Assembly: GCF_001611555.1 (NCBI RefSeq)
Contig: NZ_LSGP01000017.1
Coordinates: forward strand, 930,001-994,000
Length of the DNA stretch: 64,000 bases
Source: Anaerosporomusa subterranea
GTDB lineage: Bacteria > Bacillota > Negativicutes > Sporomusales > Acetonemataceae
Direction: 5' to 3'
The first letter of the stretch is position 1, and every line of letters begins with the position of its first letter. The notes under the pieces were generated by a model. The model saw only the letters and a list, made by a program, of their open reading frames with translations. It was not told the origin of the DNA and did not search any database. Shown piece after piece: positions 41,503 through 49,933 of the stretch. Made by a program: the position numbers and the translations under genes.

Positions 41503-42171
41503 ATGAGTGCGTTTTTAGCTCCGATTCACTATTGGCTATTTAATAAAATCCAACGCGTGGAAAAGCGCGAACAGCGGCTTTTCGATCTGGCAAGCGATAT
41601 GTGCGGTTCAACCGCCGAGGAACTGCGTGAACAAGTCTGGCAGAGCTATGGCGAGCCCTTGCCGGAAAAAGACTTAAGTGAAATGATTGACCAAAGCAAC
41701 ATTCACGGTTGGCTGCAAAAGCAAATCAATATCGTAGAAAGCCGTGAAGCGGCTTTTGTTAAGGAAATGACCGCTATGTGCGGTGACGCGGGTCTGCAAA
41801 CAGCTACCAAGGCGTTTGCTGAAGACGGCGACGCCTGCGGTTCAGATGCGAAAGTATCAGGACGTTATGACTTGAACACCGCTAGCGGCATCTACAAGGC
41901 AATGAATGACTATTTTTTGAATGGGATGCCCTGCGATCAAGCCGATATGCTGGTTGAGAATTCTGTTGACAAGGTTGTTTGGCAGGGTGGCGCTTGTCTG
42001 CAAGAGAAAAACTGGACTCGCGCCGGCATTGACGCAAAAACCATGACCAGCCTCTATCGAGCTTGGTTTATCGGATTCGTCCAAGCCGCAAATCCTGCTT
42101 TTGACTATGCGCAAACCGCCGATATCTTAAACGGTGATTCCGTTTCAAGACACGAAATTACCAGAAAGTAA
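41503..42171 (+). CDS. Cys-containing soluble protein of unknown function
   Basis: Protein of 222 residues, 23 nt after the sulfite-reductase-like gene and preceded by AAGGAGG. It is mainly helical and acidic, with six scattered Cys (in SDMCGSTAEE, TAMCGDAGL, GDACGSD, NGMPCDQADM, GGACLQEKNW). N-terminal FLAPIHYWLFNKIQRVEKREQRL is a recognisable block without a family I can name. There is no signal peptide or membrane segment. The partner gene and the Cys suggest a redox or metallocentre role, which is inference. Confidence 0.65.
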   Translation: MSAFLAPIHYWLFNKIQRVEKREQRLFDLASDMCGSTAEELREQVWQSYGEPLPEKDLSEMIDQSNIHGWLQKQINIVESREAAFVKEMTAMCGDAGLQTATKAFAEDGDACGSDAKVSGRYDLNTASGIYKAMNDYFLNGMPCDQADMLVENSVDKVVWQGGACLQEKNWTRAGIDAKTMTSLYRAWFIGFVQAANPAFDYAQTADILNGDSVSRHEITRK

Positions 42172-42186
42172 GTTGAACGGCCTTTG

Positions 42187-42217
42187 ACAGACTCTCATTA
42201 GAGGGTCTGTTTTTTTA
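42187..42217 (+). terminator. Terminator before the peptide transporter operon
   Basis: ACAGACTCTC/GAGGGTCTGT, loop ATTA, followed by seven or more T. Confidence 0.9.
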
Positions 42218-42359
42218 TTTTTAGAGTTTATTAAGGTCACCGAGGATGGGAGTACAGGACAGTAAATTTTTCCACTCAAGAATGTACCAAATTATGCCTC
42301 TGGACTCGATTGAAAGGCTACAGGGATAAAAATGTCCAATACAAGAGGAATTTCGTCGA

Positions 42360-42389
42360 TTGACAGACTTCCTTGTTAATCGATACAAT
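42360..42389 (+). promoter_or_regulatory. Promoter of the peptide ABC transporter operon
   Basis: TTGACA (42360-42365), 18-nt spacer, TACAAT (42384-42389), 80 nt before the first gene. The rest of the 299-nt gap (42172-42470) shows no reading frame of note. Confidence 0.75.
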
Positions 42390-42470
42390 AAATAGTAATT
42401 GGATCGGCCGGCCTTTCTGTAATGAAGGGTCTTCCGGGTACATACACAATTCGTAAAAGAGGGGGTAACC

Positions 42471-44051
42471 ATGTTGAAACAGCAAAAACGACTCTTGTTA
42501 CTGGCTGTTTTCATTCTGTCTCTGTCACTTGCCTTGGCTGGCTGCGGCGGCGATAAGAAAGAAGCCAAATCGGCGTTAACTGACAAACTTGTTATCGCGC
42601 AAAGCTCTGATGCCCTGTTCCTTGACCCGCAACAGCAGGATGAGGGTCCGACCAACTCGATTAACTCGAACATTTATGACGGTTTGATTAATCGCAAAGC
42701 AGATCTGTCAATTATTCCTGGTCTCGCGGAGAAGTGGGAACAAAAAGATCCTGTCACCTGGGTTTTTTATTTGCGTAAAAATGTAATCTTCCATAATGGT
42801 AATGCGTTTACCGCTGATGATGTAGTCTACACAATCGAGCGATTCTCTGGGTTGAAAGTTGCAGGCAGCATTGTTTCTAGCGTTTCCAGTGTGAAAAAAA
42901 TTGATGATTATACAGTGGAGATTAAGACCAAGGCACCTTATGCGGCATTTCTTGCTGACATGGTAAAAGTCATGATTATTGATAAAGAGTATGTAACCAA
43001 GGTGGGAGACCAGGAGTTTAACTTAAAGCCGATAGGCACAGGACCTTATAAAGTCAAGGAATGGATTAAAGCTGATCACATTACTCTCGAAGCTTTCGAT
43101 AAATACTGGAACGGTCCGGCAACAATTAAGACTGTTATTTTCCGTCCAATTTCCAATGAGGCTACTCGCACCGCAGCTCTTCTGAGCGGCGAAGTCCAAC
43201 TGATTGCTGACGTCCCGGTGCGCGACTCAGAGAAGATACAAAAGAATGAAAAGCTCGCGTTGCATGGTATTCCCAGTTTGCGCCTCATCTATCTGACGCT
43301 TGACGTTACTCGTGATAAGACGCCAGGAATCAGCCTGCCGAAGAACCCGTTTAAAGAGGAAAAAGTACGACAGGCTGTCCGCATGGCTATCGACAATGAA
43401 TCGATTATCAAAAATGTGATGAACGGTCATGCATTTGTCGCCAACCAAGGCAACCCCAAGCAGGTCGCCGGCTATGTAGAAGGACTTCAAGGCGTAAAGT
43501 ATAATCCGGAACAGGCAAAGAAGCTGTTAGCTGAGGCTGGCTACCCGAATGGCTTTACCGTTACCCTTGACGCATCCAATGATCGTTATCCCAATGATTC
43601 CAAGGTTGCCGAAGCGCTGGCGGCTCAGCTCGCAAAAGTGGGCATCACGGTAAACCTCAACATCATGCCGAAATCAATTTTCTTTAACCATATCCGTCCA
43701 GGCGATAAAACCACAATTTGCTTGGTCGGCTGGAGTTCAGACACGGCTGATGCAGGCATCTGGTACCGGTCGATGTTCTACAGCCGTGATAAGCTGAAGG
43801 GAAGTGGCGGCTCCAACCGCGGCCACTTTGCAAATGCCGAGTTTGATGCGCTGGTTGACAAGGCTGATGCTTCGGCGAAGATGGATGAACGCACGAAGTA
43901 TCTGCAGGATGCGACTAAGCTCCTCGACAAAGAAATGCCGTTCATTCCTATTTACTTCCAAGAGTCTAGCTATGGTGCGATGAAAAACATCGAGTTCAAT
44001 CCGCGACTTGATGATTACATCTATGCATATGACATTAAGTTCAAAAAGTAG
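42471..44051 (+). CDS. dppA: Peptide/dipeptide ABC transporter substrate-binding lipoprotein
   Basis: Protein of 526 residues in the solute-binding family 5. The signal peptide ends in a lipobox LALAGC with Cys25 as the lipidated residue. NSNIYDGLINRKADLSIIPGLAEKW and VIFHNGNAFTADDVVYTIERF are the family's opening blocks, and GTGPYKVKEWIKADHITLEA and EKVRQAVRMAIDNESI are typical later ones. It captures peptides or similar compounds outside the membrane. AGGGGGTAACC precedes the ATG. It heads an operon with two permeases and two ATPases. The amidohydrolase downstream suggests acylated amino acids or small peptides as cargo. Confidence 0.92.
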   Translation: MLKQQKRLLLLAVFILSLSLALAGCGGDKKEAKSALTDKLVIAQSSDALFLDPQQQDEGPTNSINSNIYDGLINRKADLSIIPGLAEKWEQKDPVTWVFYLRKNVIFHNGNAFTADDVVYTIERFSGLKVAGSIVSSVSSVKKIDDYTVEIKTKAPYAAFLADMVKVMIIDKEYVTKVGDQEFNLKPIGTGPYKVKEWIKADHITLEAFDKYWNGPATIKTVIFRPISNEATRTAALLSGEVQLIADVPVRDSEKIQKNEKLALHGIPSLRLIYLTLDVTRDKTPGISLPKNPFKEEKVRQAVRMAIDNESIIKNVMNGHAFVANQGNPKQVAGYVEGLQGVKYNPEQAKKLLAEAGYPNGFTVTLDASNDRYPNDSKVAEALAAQLAKVGITVNLNIMPKSIFFNHIRPGDKTTICLVGWSSDTADAGIWYRSMFYSRDKLKGSGGSNRGHFANAEFDALVDKADASAKMDERTKYLQDATKLLDKEMPFIPIYFQESSYGAMKNIEFNPRLDDYIYAYDIKFKK

Positions 44052-44059
44052 CTTTTGGA

Positions 44060-44098
44060 CCGCTGTCGGCGGGTGAGCCCCGTCGGCAGCGGCATTTT
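44060..44098 (+). terminator. Intra-operon hairpin after the binding-protein gene
   Basis: 14-bp stem with one T-G pair (44060-44073 with 44079-44092), then ATTTTTA. It probably lowers expression of the permease genes relative to the binding protein. Confidence 0.7.
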
Positions 44099-44110
44099 TA
44101 CAGATAAAGG

Positions 44111-45085
44111 GTGAGGAGATTGCTGCAATACACGCTGCAGCGTTTTGGACAAATGCTGCTAGTTCTTTTGGTCGTTTCTGTCATTGTATTCGGTATCATG
44201 AACTTGACCGGCGATCCCGTGCTCCTCTTAGTGCCGCCGGAGGCGACTGATGAAGAGATCAATTTGGCCCGCGAACAGTTAGGTTTAAATCTCCCGCTCT
44301 GGGAGCAGTATGGCATTTTTTTGAATAATGCCGTACATGGCAATCTTGGTGTATCGTTTGTCTTCCGCCGTCCTGCTGTGGACCTGATCCTGGAGCGCAT
44401 GCCTGCTACCCTTGAAATGACTGTATTCGCGATGCTGCTCGCAGGGGTGGTTGCCATCCCGCTCGGTGTCTTTGCGGGCGCATACCCGAATACGCTTGCC
44501 AGTCGGGGCATCATGTCGCTCTCTCTGTTGGGGATTTCTTTGCCTTCCTTTTGGCTTGGCATCATGTTAATCTTATTGTTTGCGGTAGAGACGACGCTCT
44601 TGCCATCTTCTGGCCGGGGAGAAGCGGAGACCATCTTCGGCCTGCGGATTAGCATCTTTACGTGGGACGGCATCCAGCATATTATCATGCCGGCGTTGAC
44701 TCTAGCGGTCGGTCAGATGGCTATGCTGATCCGCTTGACTCGCGCCGGAATCATGGAAGTGATGCGCCAAGATTATATCAAGTTTGCAAAAGCAAAGGGT
44801 GTATCTGAACAAAGCGTACTGTTTGGTCACGCCTTAAAGAACGCCCTCATTCCGGTTATCACCGTGTTTGGTCTGCAATTTGGTCAGCTAATTGCCTTTG
44901 CTACCATCACTGAGACCATCTTCTCGTGGCCAGGCATGGGCAAGCTGCTTATTGACTCTATTTACAGGATTGATCGCCCTGTCATTGTCGCGTATCTGTT
45001 GATGGTTGCTGTCCTGTTTGTTGTCATCAATTTCCTGGTTGATTTGATTTACACGCTAATCGACCCGCGAATTGAGATGAGGTGA
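44111..45085 (+). CDS. dppB: Peptide ABC transporter permease, DppB type
   Basis: Membrane protein of 324 residues with about six helices. The N-terminal block is LQYTLQRFGQMLLVLLVVSVIVFG, and NLTGDPVLLLVPPEATDEEI is the typical first periplasmic loop. The ATPase-contact loop is MEVMRQDYIKFAKAKGVSEQSVLFGHALKNALIPV (EAA motif). GTG 44111 and an in-frame TTG 44120 are both possible starts; the ribosome site GGTGAGG would favour the TTG. It is followed by DppC with a 1-nt gap. Confidence 0.93.
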   Translation: MRRLLQYTLQRFGQMLLVLLVVSVIVFGIMNLTGDPVLLLVPPEATDEEINLAREQLGLNLPLWEQYGIFLNNAVHGNLGVSFVFRRPAVDLILERMPATLEMTVFAMLLAGVVAIPLGVFAGAYPNTLASRGIMSLSLLGISLPSFWLGIMLILLFAVETTLLPSSGRGEAETIFGLRISIFTWDGIQHIIMPALTLAVGQMAMLIRLTRAGIMEVMRQDYIKFAKAKGVSEQSVLFGHALKNALIPVITVFGLQFGQLIAFATITETIFSWPGMGKLLIDSIYRIDRPVIVAYLLMVAVLFVVINFLVDLIYTLIDPRIEMR

Positions 45086-45086
45086 C

Positions 45087-45971
45087 ATGATGAAAAAAAT
45101 GGTAAACGCATGGCGAAAGTCAGAAAGCTTTTACAACTTTAAGACCAATCCACTTGCCATTATGGGGGCAGGACTGCTTGCGTTTTTTATGCTAATGGCG
45201 ATTGTCGGACCGTTTTTGACCCCGCAGGATCCGTACAACTTGAAAGAATTAAGCCTGGACAATTCCTTTCGCCCACCGGTCTGGCTTGACGGCGAGGCTC
45301 GGTTTGCCTTGGGCACAGATCAGCAGGGACGTGACCTATTGAGCGGCATCGTCTACGGTGTGCGCATCTCTATGTTCGTCGGGGTATCTGCGACTATCTT
45401 GTCCTTGCTTTTAGGAACATTTTTCGGGATCATCGCCGGTTATCGCGGCGGTTGGGTTGATTCGCTAATCATGCGTATCGCCGATGTGCAGTTGTCGTTT
45501 CCCAGCATGTTGATTGCTTTGTTTATCATGGTCGCGTTTGGCCGTGGCATTGAAAAGCTGATTTTGGCTCTGACCCTGGTGGGCTGGGTCACCTATGCGC
45601 GGACGGTGCGCGGTTCGACGCTGGCAGAGCGAAATAAAGAATATGTCGAAGCGGCTCGGGTATGCGGCTTTCCGGCATGGGTAATCATGTTCCGTCATAT
45701 CTTACCGAACGTACTGACACCGTTGATTGTCATCGCCACTATCCAAGTAGGCAACTTTATTCTGACAGAGGCAACGCTCAGCTTTTTAGGCGTCGGCGTG
45801 CCAATCACCAAACCGTCGCTGGGCCTGCTGCTGTCTAATGGCTACCAGGTGCTTTTCAGCGGTTTGTGGTGGGTTTCGGTTTTCCCGGGCATCGCGCTGC
45901 TGATGATGGTTGTCGGAGTCAACCTGCTGGGGGACTTTTTGCGCGATGAACTCAATCCGAGGCTGAAATAG
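45087..45971 (+). CDS. dppC: Peptide ABC transporter permease, DppC type
   Basis: Membrane protein of 294 residues. It has the DppC-type N-terminal FKTNPLAIMGAGLLAFFMLMAIVGPFL, then the block FALGTDQQGRDLLSGIVYGVRISM and the EAA loop YVEAARVCGFPAWVIMFRHILPNVLTP. It pairs with DppB to form the membrane channel. Two Met codons occur at the start (45087 and 45090). The gene ends 10 nt before dppD. Confidence 0.94.
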   Translation: MMKKMVNAWRKSESFYNFKTNPLAIMGAGLLAFFMLMAIVGPFLTPQDPYNLKELSLDNSFRPPVWLDGEARFALGTDQQGRDLLSGIVYGVRISMFVGVSATILSLLLGTFFGIIAGYRGGWVDSLIMRIADVQLSFPSMLIALFIMVAFGRGIEKLILALTLVGWVTYARTVRGSTLAERNKEYVEAARVCGFPAWVIMFRHILPNVLTPLIVIATIQVGNFILTEATLSFLGVGVPITKPSLGLLLSNGYQVLFSGLWWVSVFPGIALLMMVVGVNLLGDFLRDELNPRLK

Positions 45972-45981
45972 GGGTGACGGC

Positions 45982-46971
45982 ATGAGCGAATATTTATTAG
46001 AAGTTAACAATTTGAAGACTTGGTTTTATACGTTTCGCGGCGTGGTTAAAGCGGTTGACGGGGTCAGCTTTTCACTCAAGAAAGGCGAGGTTCTCGGCAT
46101 TGTCGGCGAATCCGGCTGCGGCAAATCCATCACCGGTTTTTCTATCTTAAAGCTAATTGATCCGCCCGGTCAGTTTGAAGGCGGCGGCATTACCTTTGAG
46201 GGCGAAGACTTGCTCGCAAAAAGCGAGGAAGAGATGCATGCCATTCGCGGCAATAAGATTTCTATGGTGTTTCAGGACCCGATGACTTCTTTGAATCCAC
46301 TTTATACGATTGGGCAGCAGATAGAGGAATCGCTCGCCATTCATCAGACACAACTCGGTAAGAAGGAACGGCGCGCCAAAGCCATCGAACTCTTAAAAGC
46401 AGTCGGCATCCCTGCGCCCCAAGAGCGGATTAGCAGTTATCCGCACGAATTTAGCGGCGGCATGCGGCAGAGGGTGATTATTGCAATATCACTCGCGACC
46501 AATCCAGAGCTGATTATCGCTGATGAGCCGACTACCGCGCTTGACGTCACCGTGCAGGCGCAAGTCATCCGTCGTCTCTTGGAACTGGTACGCAGCCAGA
46601 ATACTTCCCTGATTTTAATTACCCATGATCTGGCCTTGGTGTCAGAGGCCGCAGACAAAATAGTTGTTATGTACTGCGGCAAGGTAGTCGAACGTGGCAC
46701 AGTTACTGACATCATCGAATCGCCTGCTCATCCTTATACAGTCGGCTTGCTGCGTTCCATTCCACGTCTTACTGACGAACAAAGCAGGCTGGAACAAATA
46801 CCTGGCATGGTGCCTAGTCCGTTTGACCTGCCACCTGGCTGCAAGTTTGCACCCCGATGCCGGTACTGTCAGGACATCTGCCGGCGCGAGGAACCAGAGG
46901 AGGCAGTGATGACTGAAGGCCACAGAGTCGCCTGCCATTTTCCTTTGAAAGGAGGCTTGGCCTGTGACTAA
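45982..46971 (+). CDS. dppD: Peptide ABC transporter ATPase, DppD type
   Basis: ABC ATPase of 329 residues. Walker A is GESGCGKSITG, the Q-loop is VFQDPMTSLNP, the signature is FSGGMRQRVIIAI, and Walker B is LIIADEPTTALDVTVQAQ. The C-terminal oligopeptide-transporter extension includes LPPGCKFAPRCRYCQDICRREEP, whose four Cys bind a [4Fe-4S] cluster in some DppD proteins. The start follows GGGGTGA. The end overlaps dppF by 8 nt. Confidence 0.95.
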   Translation: MSEYLLEVNNLKTWFYTFRGVVKAVDGVSFSLKKGEVLGIVGESGCGKSITGFSILKLIDPPGQFEGGGITFEGEDLLAKSEEEMHAIRGNKISMVFQDPMTSLNPLYTIGQQIEESLAIHQTQLGKKERRAKAIELLKAVGIPAPQERISSYPHEFSGGMRQRVIIAISLATNPELIIADEPTTALDVTVQAQVIRRLLELVRSQNTSLILITHDLALVSEAADKIVVMYCGKVVERGTVTDIIESPAHPYTVGLLRSIPRLTDEQSRLEQIPGMVPSPFDLPPGCKFAPRCRYCQDICRREEPEEAVMTEGHRVACHFPLKGGLACD

Positions 46972-47968
46972 ACCACTTTTAGAAGTAAACAATTTGACAC
47001 AGCGGTTCGCTTTATCGAAAGGCATTTGGCAGGAACTGCGTCTGGAGGGAGGGCGGCTTGTCCGTCGTTCACGCCATGTTCATGCTGTCAATGATGTCAG
47101 CTTTACGGTAGGGCGCGGCGAGGTGTTCAGTATCGTCGGTGAATCAGGCTGCGGCAAGTCCACGACCGCCCGGACGATCATCAAGCTGATCGAGCCGCGT
47201 TCCGGCCAAATCGTCTATGACGGCGAAGACATCACCGCCTATGACGCAAAACAGATGCTGCCGTTTCGACGCCGTATGCAGATGGTATTTCAAAATCCCT
47301 ATGCGTCCTTGAATCCGCGGCACACTATTCGACGTATTCTGACCGAGCCGATGCTGTTTCACAAGCTGGCCGTTGACCGCCGGGAAGCGGATGACAAGGC
47401 TATGCTTCTCCTCGATAAGGTCGGACTTCGACAAGAGCAGGCTGATCGCTTTCCTCATCAATTCAGCGGCGGTCAGAGGCAGCGCATCAGCATCGCGCGA
47501 GCACTGGCATTAAGTCCGGAATTCGTCATTGCTGATGAACCGGTGTCTGCGCTCGACGTATCTATCCAGGCGCAGATACTCAATCTGATGATGGATCTGC
47601 GGGAAGAATTCAACCTTTCGTATCTCTTTATCGCCCACGATCTGGCGGTAGTTAAACATATCAGCGACAGAATCGCAGTCATGTATCTTGGTAAAATCGT
47701 CGAGATGGGACCCAAACAGGAGTTGTTTGCACGGCCGCTACATCCCTATACCCAGGGCTTATTTGCATCGGTGCCCAAATTAGGCGGAAAAAGCCTACAA
47801 GAGACTTCCCTGAGTGGTGATGTGCCAGCTACTCCGACTGAATTGCCGATAGGCTGTCATTTTCACGCCCGTTGTCCTTATACGCGGCCGATCTGTCACG
47901 AGCAGGCGCCAATGATGAAAGACTCGGGCAGTGGACACTATGCAGCTTGCCATATTCTTGAAGGATAA
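46964..47968 (+). CDS. dppF: Peptide ABC transporter ATPase, DppF type
   Basis: ABC ATPase of 334 residues and partner of DppD. Walker A is GESGCGKSTTARTI, the Q-loop is VFQNPYASLNPRHT, the signature is FSGGQRQRISIARALA, and Walker B is FVIADEPVSALDVSIQAQ. The C-terminal extension has GCHFHARCPYTRPIC. The N-terminal insertion (KGIWQELRLEGGRLVRRSRH) before the ABC core is common in DppF/OppF. GTG 46964 is preceded by AAAGGAGG. A hairpin follows at 47,979. Confidence 0.95.
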   Translation: MTKPLLEVNNLTQRFALSKGIWQELRLEGGRLVRRSRHVHAVNDVSFTVGRGEVFSIVGESGCGKSTTARTIIKLIEPRSGQIVYDGEDITAYDAKQMLPFRRRMQMVFQNPYASLNPRHTIRRILTEPMLFHKLAVDRREADDKAMLLLDKVGLRQEQADRFPHQFSGGQRQRISIARALALSPEFVIADEPVSALDVSIQAQILNLMMDLREEFNLSYLFIAHDLAVVKHISDRIAVMYLGKIVEMGPKQELFARPLHPYTQGLFASVPKLGGKSLQETSLSGDVPATPTELPIGCHFHARCPYTRPICHEQAPMMKDSGSGHYAACHILEG

Positions 47969-47978
47969 AGTAAGACTT

Positions 47979-48010
47979 GCTTCAGGTGGAGTTATCACTC
48001 CATCTGAAGC
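47979..48010 (+). terminator. Hairpin after the peptide transporter operon
   Basis: 13-bp stem GCTTCAGGTGGAG/CTCCATCTGAAGC with one G-T pair and a 6-nt loop. There is no T run; repeat R2 starts at its foot. Confidence 0.6.
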
Positions 48011-48150
48011 TTAGTCGCACTTATCCAGGGACTTAGTCGCTCTTAGACTGAGGCTCGAAATCTATGATTTCGCTAAGCCGAAGGCTCCCTTTAGGGGATC
48101 CCGCTTGGAGAAGCGGGAGTCTTAGAGCGAGTTAGTCATCGGACAAATAA
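48011..48150. repeat. Intergenic repeat family R2, long copy
   Basis: The outer parts (ACTTATCCAGGGACTTAG ... GGGAGTCTTAGAGCGAGTTAG) are the reverse complement of 15,280-15,370. The inner 70 nt hold nested hairpins (CGAAATC/GATTTCG, GGCT/AGCC, GGGATCCC-like). It lies between the transporter and the amidohydrolase gene. Confidence 0.75.
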
Positions 48151-48184
48151 CGTAGAGGAATACAGTATGGAGGAGGATACAGAA

Positions 48185-49351
48185 ATGAAACATGTTATTC
48201 GGGCGGCGGTTGACGAAAACGCCGCCGCTCTCTTAAAGTTAAGTCATGACATCCATGCAAATCCGGAATTGGGTTTTGAAGAACGAAAAGCGGTTGCGTG
48301 GCAGACGGAATTATTGGCAAAAAACGGCTTCACGATAGAACATCCGTACTGCAGTATTGAGACTGCCTACAAAGCAACACGAAAAGGCATCGGAGTCGGC
48401 CCACGAGTTGCGCTGCTGGCAGAATACGACGCACTCAAAGGGGTGGGTCATGGATGTGGTCATAATATCATCGCCTCGGCTGCAGTCGGTGCTGCGCTTG
48501 GAATCGCCCGTCTTATGGAGAATCTCGTTGGGGAGATTTCTGTCATCGGCACTCCTGCTGAAGAGGGGGGCGGTGGTAAAATCCTCTTGGTTGATCGCGG
48601 TGCTTTTAACGAAGTCGATTGCGCCATCATGATGCATCCGAGCACGAAGAACATTATTGGTCGGGGCGGTTTAGCAGCCGTATCTGTCGAAGCGGAGTTT
48701 TTCGGCAAAGCGTCTCATTCTGCCGCCCCCGAACGGGGTATTAACGCGTTGACGGCAGTCATTCAATTCTTTACCGGTATCGACGTGCTTCGCCAAACTT
48801 GGCCCGCGACAGCAAAGATCAACGGTATCATCACAGCAGGCGGACAAGCCTCAAACATCATACCAGAGTATGCTGCCGCGAACTTTACGGTACGCGCCAA
48901 GACTCGCAAGGCGCTATTAGGGATGGTAGAGGATTTGCAAAAGATTGCTGCAGCAGCTACGCTAACAACCGGGGCTGAGAACAAGTTGACCGTCGACCTC
49001 GTTTATGCTGAGCGGTATTCGAACAAAGCACTCGGTGAAGCGTTCAAAGCCAACATGGAATTTTTAGGTGAGCAGATGGGTTATCCAAGTCCTGATGAGA
49101 TTCTGGGCTCATCAGATATTGGCAATGTGAGTTTAGTGACTCCTGCCATTCACGAATACCTAAGCATCGCGGCTGAATCGGTCAACTCGCATTCGGATGC
49201 TTTCCGCGCGGCGGCCGCATCGCCGCGCGGTGATGAAGTCGTCATTAAGGCGGCAAAAGGCATGGCCATGACGGCATTTGACTTTCTCACAAATGCCTCA
49301 CTTAGGCAGGCAGTGGCAGACGAGTTTCGGCAAATAGCAGCGACACAATAA
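48185..49351 (+). CDS. M20 family metal-dependent amidohydrolase
   Basis: Protein of 388 residues in the peptidase M20D/AbgB-HipO group, which cleaves N-acyl amino acids, aminobenzoyl-glutamate or dipeptides. Metal-binding blocks: HANPELGFEERKA, GHGCGHNIIASAAVGAAL, PAEEGGGGKILLVDRG with the catalytic Glu pair, and MMHPSTKN. KASHSAAPERGINALTAVIQFF is the dimerisation domain start. ATG 48185 is preferred because GGAGGAG precedes it by 8 nt; an ATG at 48167 overlaps that site. The neighbouring peptide transporter suggests it acts on imported substrates. Confidence 0.9.
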   Translation: MKHVIRAAVDENAAALLKLSHDIHANPELGFEERKAVAWQTELLAKNGFTIEHPYCSIETAYKATRKGIGVGPRVALLAEYDALKGVGHGCGHNIIASAAVGAALGIARLMENLVGEISVIGTPAEEGGGGKILLVDRGAFNEVDCAIMMHPSTKNIIGRGGLAAVSVEAEFFGKASHSAAPERGINALTAVIQFFTGIDVLRQTWPATAKINGIITAGGQASNIIPEYAAANFTVRAKTRKALLGMVEDLQKIAAAATLTTGAENKLTVDLVYAERYSNKALGEAFKANMEFLGEQMGYPSPDEILGSSDIGNVSLVTPAIHEYLSIAAESVNSHSDAFRAAAASPRGDEVVIKAAKGMAMTAFDFLTNASLRQAVADEFRQIAATQ

Positions 49352-49388
49352 CCCGATAGGTTATCTATCAATATTTACTATTGGGTGA

Positions 49389-49418
49389 TTGACATTTTTT
49401 GTACAGACAAGATACAAT
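49389..49418 (+). promoter_or_regulatory. Promoter of the bacteriohemerythrin gene
   Basis: TTGACA (49389-49394), 18-nt spacer, TACAAT (49413-49418). Confidence 0.8.
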
Positions 49419-49470
49419 AGTTACAAATAATTAGATCGTTTTGATAAGCTAAATCGCAGGAGGGATACTG

Positions 49471-49881
49471 ATGTTTGAATGGAAACAGGAATATGCCAAC
49501 GGAATTGATGAAATTGACCGTCAGCACCAAAAACTGTTTGCTTTAGCGGGAGATTTATATGACATCGCTAACCGCAAGGACGGTTTTGATTATCATGATG
49601 AAATTACGCAGGTATTCGGGGCATTAAGCGACTATACGGTTTACCATTTTCAATACGAAGAGAAACTGATGAAACAGCAGGGTTATGGTCTGCGGGATTT
49701 GGCGGCTCATTGTACTGAACATGATGACTTTATTCAGAAGATGAGAAAAGTCGCTCAGGAAGATTTGGATAAAAAACAACGGCAAGTTCTCATGGATGTA
49801 GTTATGTTCGCAGTCGATTGGATTGAAAAGCATATTCTCGGCAGTGACCGTAGGTATGCGGCTTATCACATAAAATCTTAA
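49471..49881 (+). CDS. Bacteriohemerythrin
   Basis: Protein of 136 residues forming a four-helix bundle with a di-iron O2-binding site. Iron ligands can be read as His/Glu in GIDEIDRQHQKLFALAGDL, HFQYEEKLM, HCTEHDDFIQKM, and His/Asp in WIEKHILGSDRRY. The W-x4-Y-x-NGIDEID-x-QH opening is the family hallmark. It probably binds or buffers oxygen in an anaerobe. GGAGGG precedes the ATG. It converges on the peptide gene with a shared terminator. A broken relative lies at 16,458. Confidence 0.95.
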   Translation: MFEWKQEYANGIDEIDRQHQKLFALAGDLYDIANRKDGFDYHDEITQVFGALSDYTVYHFQYEEKLMKQQGYGLRDLAAHCTEHDDFIQKMRKVAQEDLDKKQRQVLMDVVMFAVDWIEKHILGSDRRYAAYHIKS

Positions 49882-49893
49882 ATTCAATAGTAT

Positions 49894-49922
49894 AAGGCGG
49901 AGCCAAGCGGCTCCGCCTTTCG
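49894..49922. terminator. Bidirectional terminator between bacteriohemerythrin and the repeat peptide
   Basis: AAGGCGGAGCC/GGCTCCGCCTT with loop AAGC. It serves two convergent transcripts. Confidence 0.9.
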
Positions 49923-49933
49923 GCTGGAAAGCT

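Noticed and set aside
42218-42470. T-box or other riboswitch before the peptide transporter operon
   Set aside because: No T-box sequence or antiterminator pair is visible between the promoter and the ATG; only about 80 nt of leader remain.
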